Below are positions 6,525-7,298 of a DNA stretch of 7,298 nt, one piece after another. Under the pieces are notes generated by a model. That model worked only from the letters and a program-made list of their open reading frames with translations, did no database searches and was not told where the DNA came from. Both the position numbers and the translations under genes were made by a program. The stretch's first letter is position 1. The number at the start of each line of letters is the position of its first letter. Origin of the DNA: Clostridiales bacterium UBA3680 (GTDB lineage Bacteria; Bacillota; Clostridia; Lachnospirales; CAG-274); assembly GCA_002372875.1 (NCBI GenBank), contig DFJD01000004.1, forward strand, positions 1 through 7,298, in the 5' to 3' direction.

Positions 6525-7298
6525 TCAATTCATCTTTTTGCCGCCGAAATACACTTCACTTGGTTTATTGTGGCTGAATCCCTCGTGTTCCGCATTAAGC
6601 AGGTCATTGTCAAACACCAGAAAATCCGCATCTTTGCCTGTTTCGATAGAACCCTTTGTATCTTCTATACCAAGCTGTTTTGCACCGTTTATCGTATATC
6701 CCAATATCATTTCTTCAATGCTCATCTGCTCGCTCACAGGAGGATAAGCCCCTTTGGTTCTGCTGTGCTCAAGGGCTTTGGTCTTATCAGTGATATGACG
6801 TGTCATTCCTATTTCCATTCCAAGATAAGGACTCCAGTTATCTCCAAAGAAAACCTCATCACTGGAGAAGGTAACGGCTGCACCGCTATTCCAAAGACTC
6901 TTGCAGCGGTACATGGAAAGCGCACGACGCTCACCGAGGAGTTCACACCATGCTTTATAAGGTTCGCCTCCCATGTTTCCGGCGTGCCACCAAGGAGTAT
7001 AATCAGCAAAGACTCCGAGCTTTGCAAAACGTTCCAAGTCTGCATCATCCTGAATCTCCAAATGGGCACAGGTAACCTTCACATGAAAATCATCGCCCAG
7101 CTCCTTTTTTGCCAACTCCACTCCATCCAAAACAATATGAGATGCCCGTTCACCGACGGTATGTAAGTGAAGATCAAGCCCCGCTTCGTTAAGAAGCTTT
7201 AAGAGTTCTGCAATTCCTTCTTTGTCAAAGGTCGTAGTTCCTACCTCACCTGTGTCTTCATAAGGGGTGATGAGTGCCGCAGTCCGGATTTTCAAGGT
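6525..7298 (-). CDS. YtcJ-type amidohydrolase, C-terminal half (5' end outside window)
   Basis: This is the C-terminal 257 or so residues of a metal-dependent amidohydrolase of the YtcJ/Amidohydro_3 family; the reading frame is open through the right window edge, so the start and the N-terminal HxH metal motif are not visible. Family members run to about 530-570 residues, so roughly half is present. Visible family motifs are LHLHTVGERA (the second metal-binding histidine pair), TCAHLEI (a further histidine) and FSSDEV (the aspartate that activates the metal-bound water). The C-terminus has the usual GSIETGKDADFLVFD segment that closes the small beta-sandwich domain. Proteins of this family are cytoplasmic hydrolases of amide-type bonds, but the substrate cannot be read from sequence. 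The gene ends in TGA, 22 nt before a second member of the same family, so the two are probably a co-transcribed paralogous pair. The two are clearly diverged in sequence and are not a recent duplication. Confidence 0.9.
   Translation of the reverse strand, partial: TLKIRTAALITPYEDTGEVGTTTFDKEGIAELLKLLNEAGLDLHLHTVGERASHIVLDGVELAKKELGDDFHVKVTCAHLEIQDDADLERFAKLGVFADYTPWWHAGNMGGEPYKAWCELLGERRALSMYRCKSLWNSGAAVTFSSDEVFFGDNWSPYLGMEIGMTRHITDKTKALEHSRTKGAYPPVSEQMSIEEMILGYTINGAKQLGIEDTKGSIETGKDADFLVFDNDLLNAEHEGFSHNKPSEVYFGGKKMN

Noticed and set aside
6426..7166. A 246-codon plus-strand frame opposite the partial amidohydrolase
   Set aside because: It overlaps the conserved C-terminal half of a recognised enzyme on the other strand, and its own product has no family resemblance.

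Overview
The window looks like a stretch of chromosome from a Gram-positive anaerobe of the Clostridia, possibly Lachnospiraceae or a relative. This is an inference from moderate base composition, strong AAGGAGG-type ribosome binding sites and the protein families; no marker gene is present to settle it. All credible genes lie on the minus strand, so the genetic order runs from high to low coordinates.

Layout in transcription order: (1) 7298-6525, the C-terminal half of a YtcJ-type metal-dependent amidohydrolase, cut by the window edge. (2) 6502-4871, a complete second YtcJ-type amidohydrolase, 22 nt downstream. (3) 4843-1946, a very large (965 aa) MscS-family channel whose N-terminal two thirds are extracytoplasmic sensor-like domains. 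(4) 1887-1080, an alpha/beta-hydrolase gene that appears broken twice: a one-base frameshift near codon 25, and replacement of its C-terminal third by the tail of a type-B carboxylesterase. (5) 1047-388, an unrecognised 219 aa protein with two membrane segments. The first three genes are so closely packed that they probably share a transcript; the last two follow after a 58 nt and a 32 nt gap. (6) 1-387, AT-rich and without a supported gene. It holds four consecutive hairpins at 105-221 that resemble the right end of an IS200/IS605-type element, where TnpB guide (omega) RNAs are encoded, plus an imperfect inverted repeat at 297-329.

The two amidohydrolases probably hydrolyse small amide, carbamate or cyclic amide substrates in the cytoplasm. 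The channel could respond to an external ligand and move solutes or ions across the membrane; co-transcription with the amidohydrolases suggests, but does not show, a functional link. The most unusual items are the multi-sensor MscS channel, the chimeric and frameshifted hydrolase, and the hairpin cascade at the left edge.
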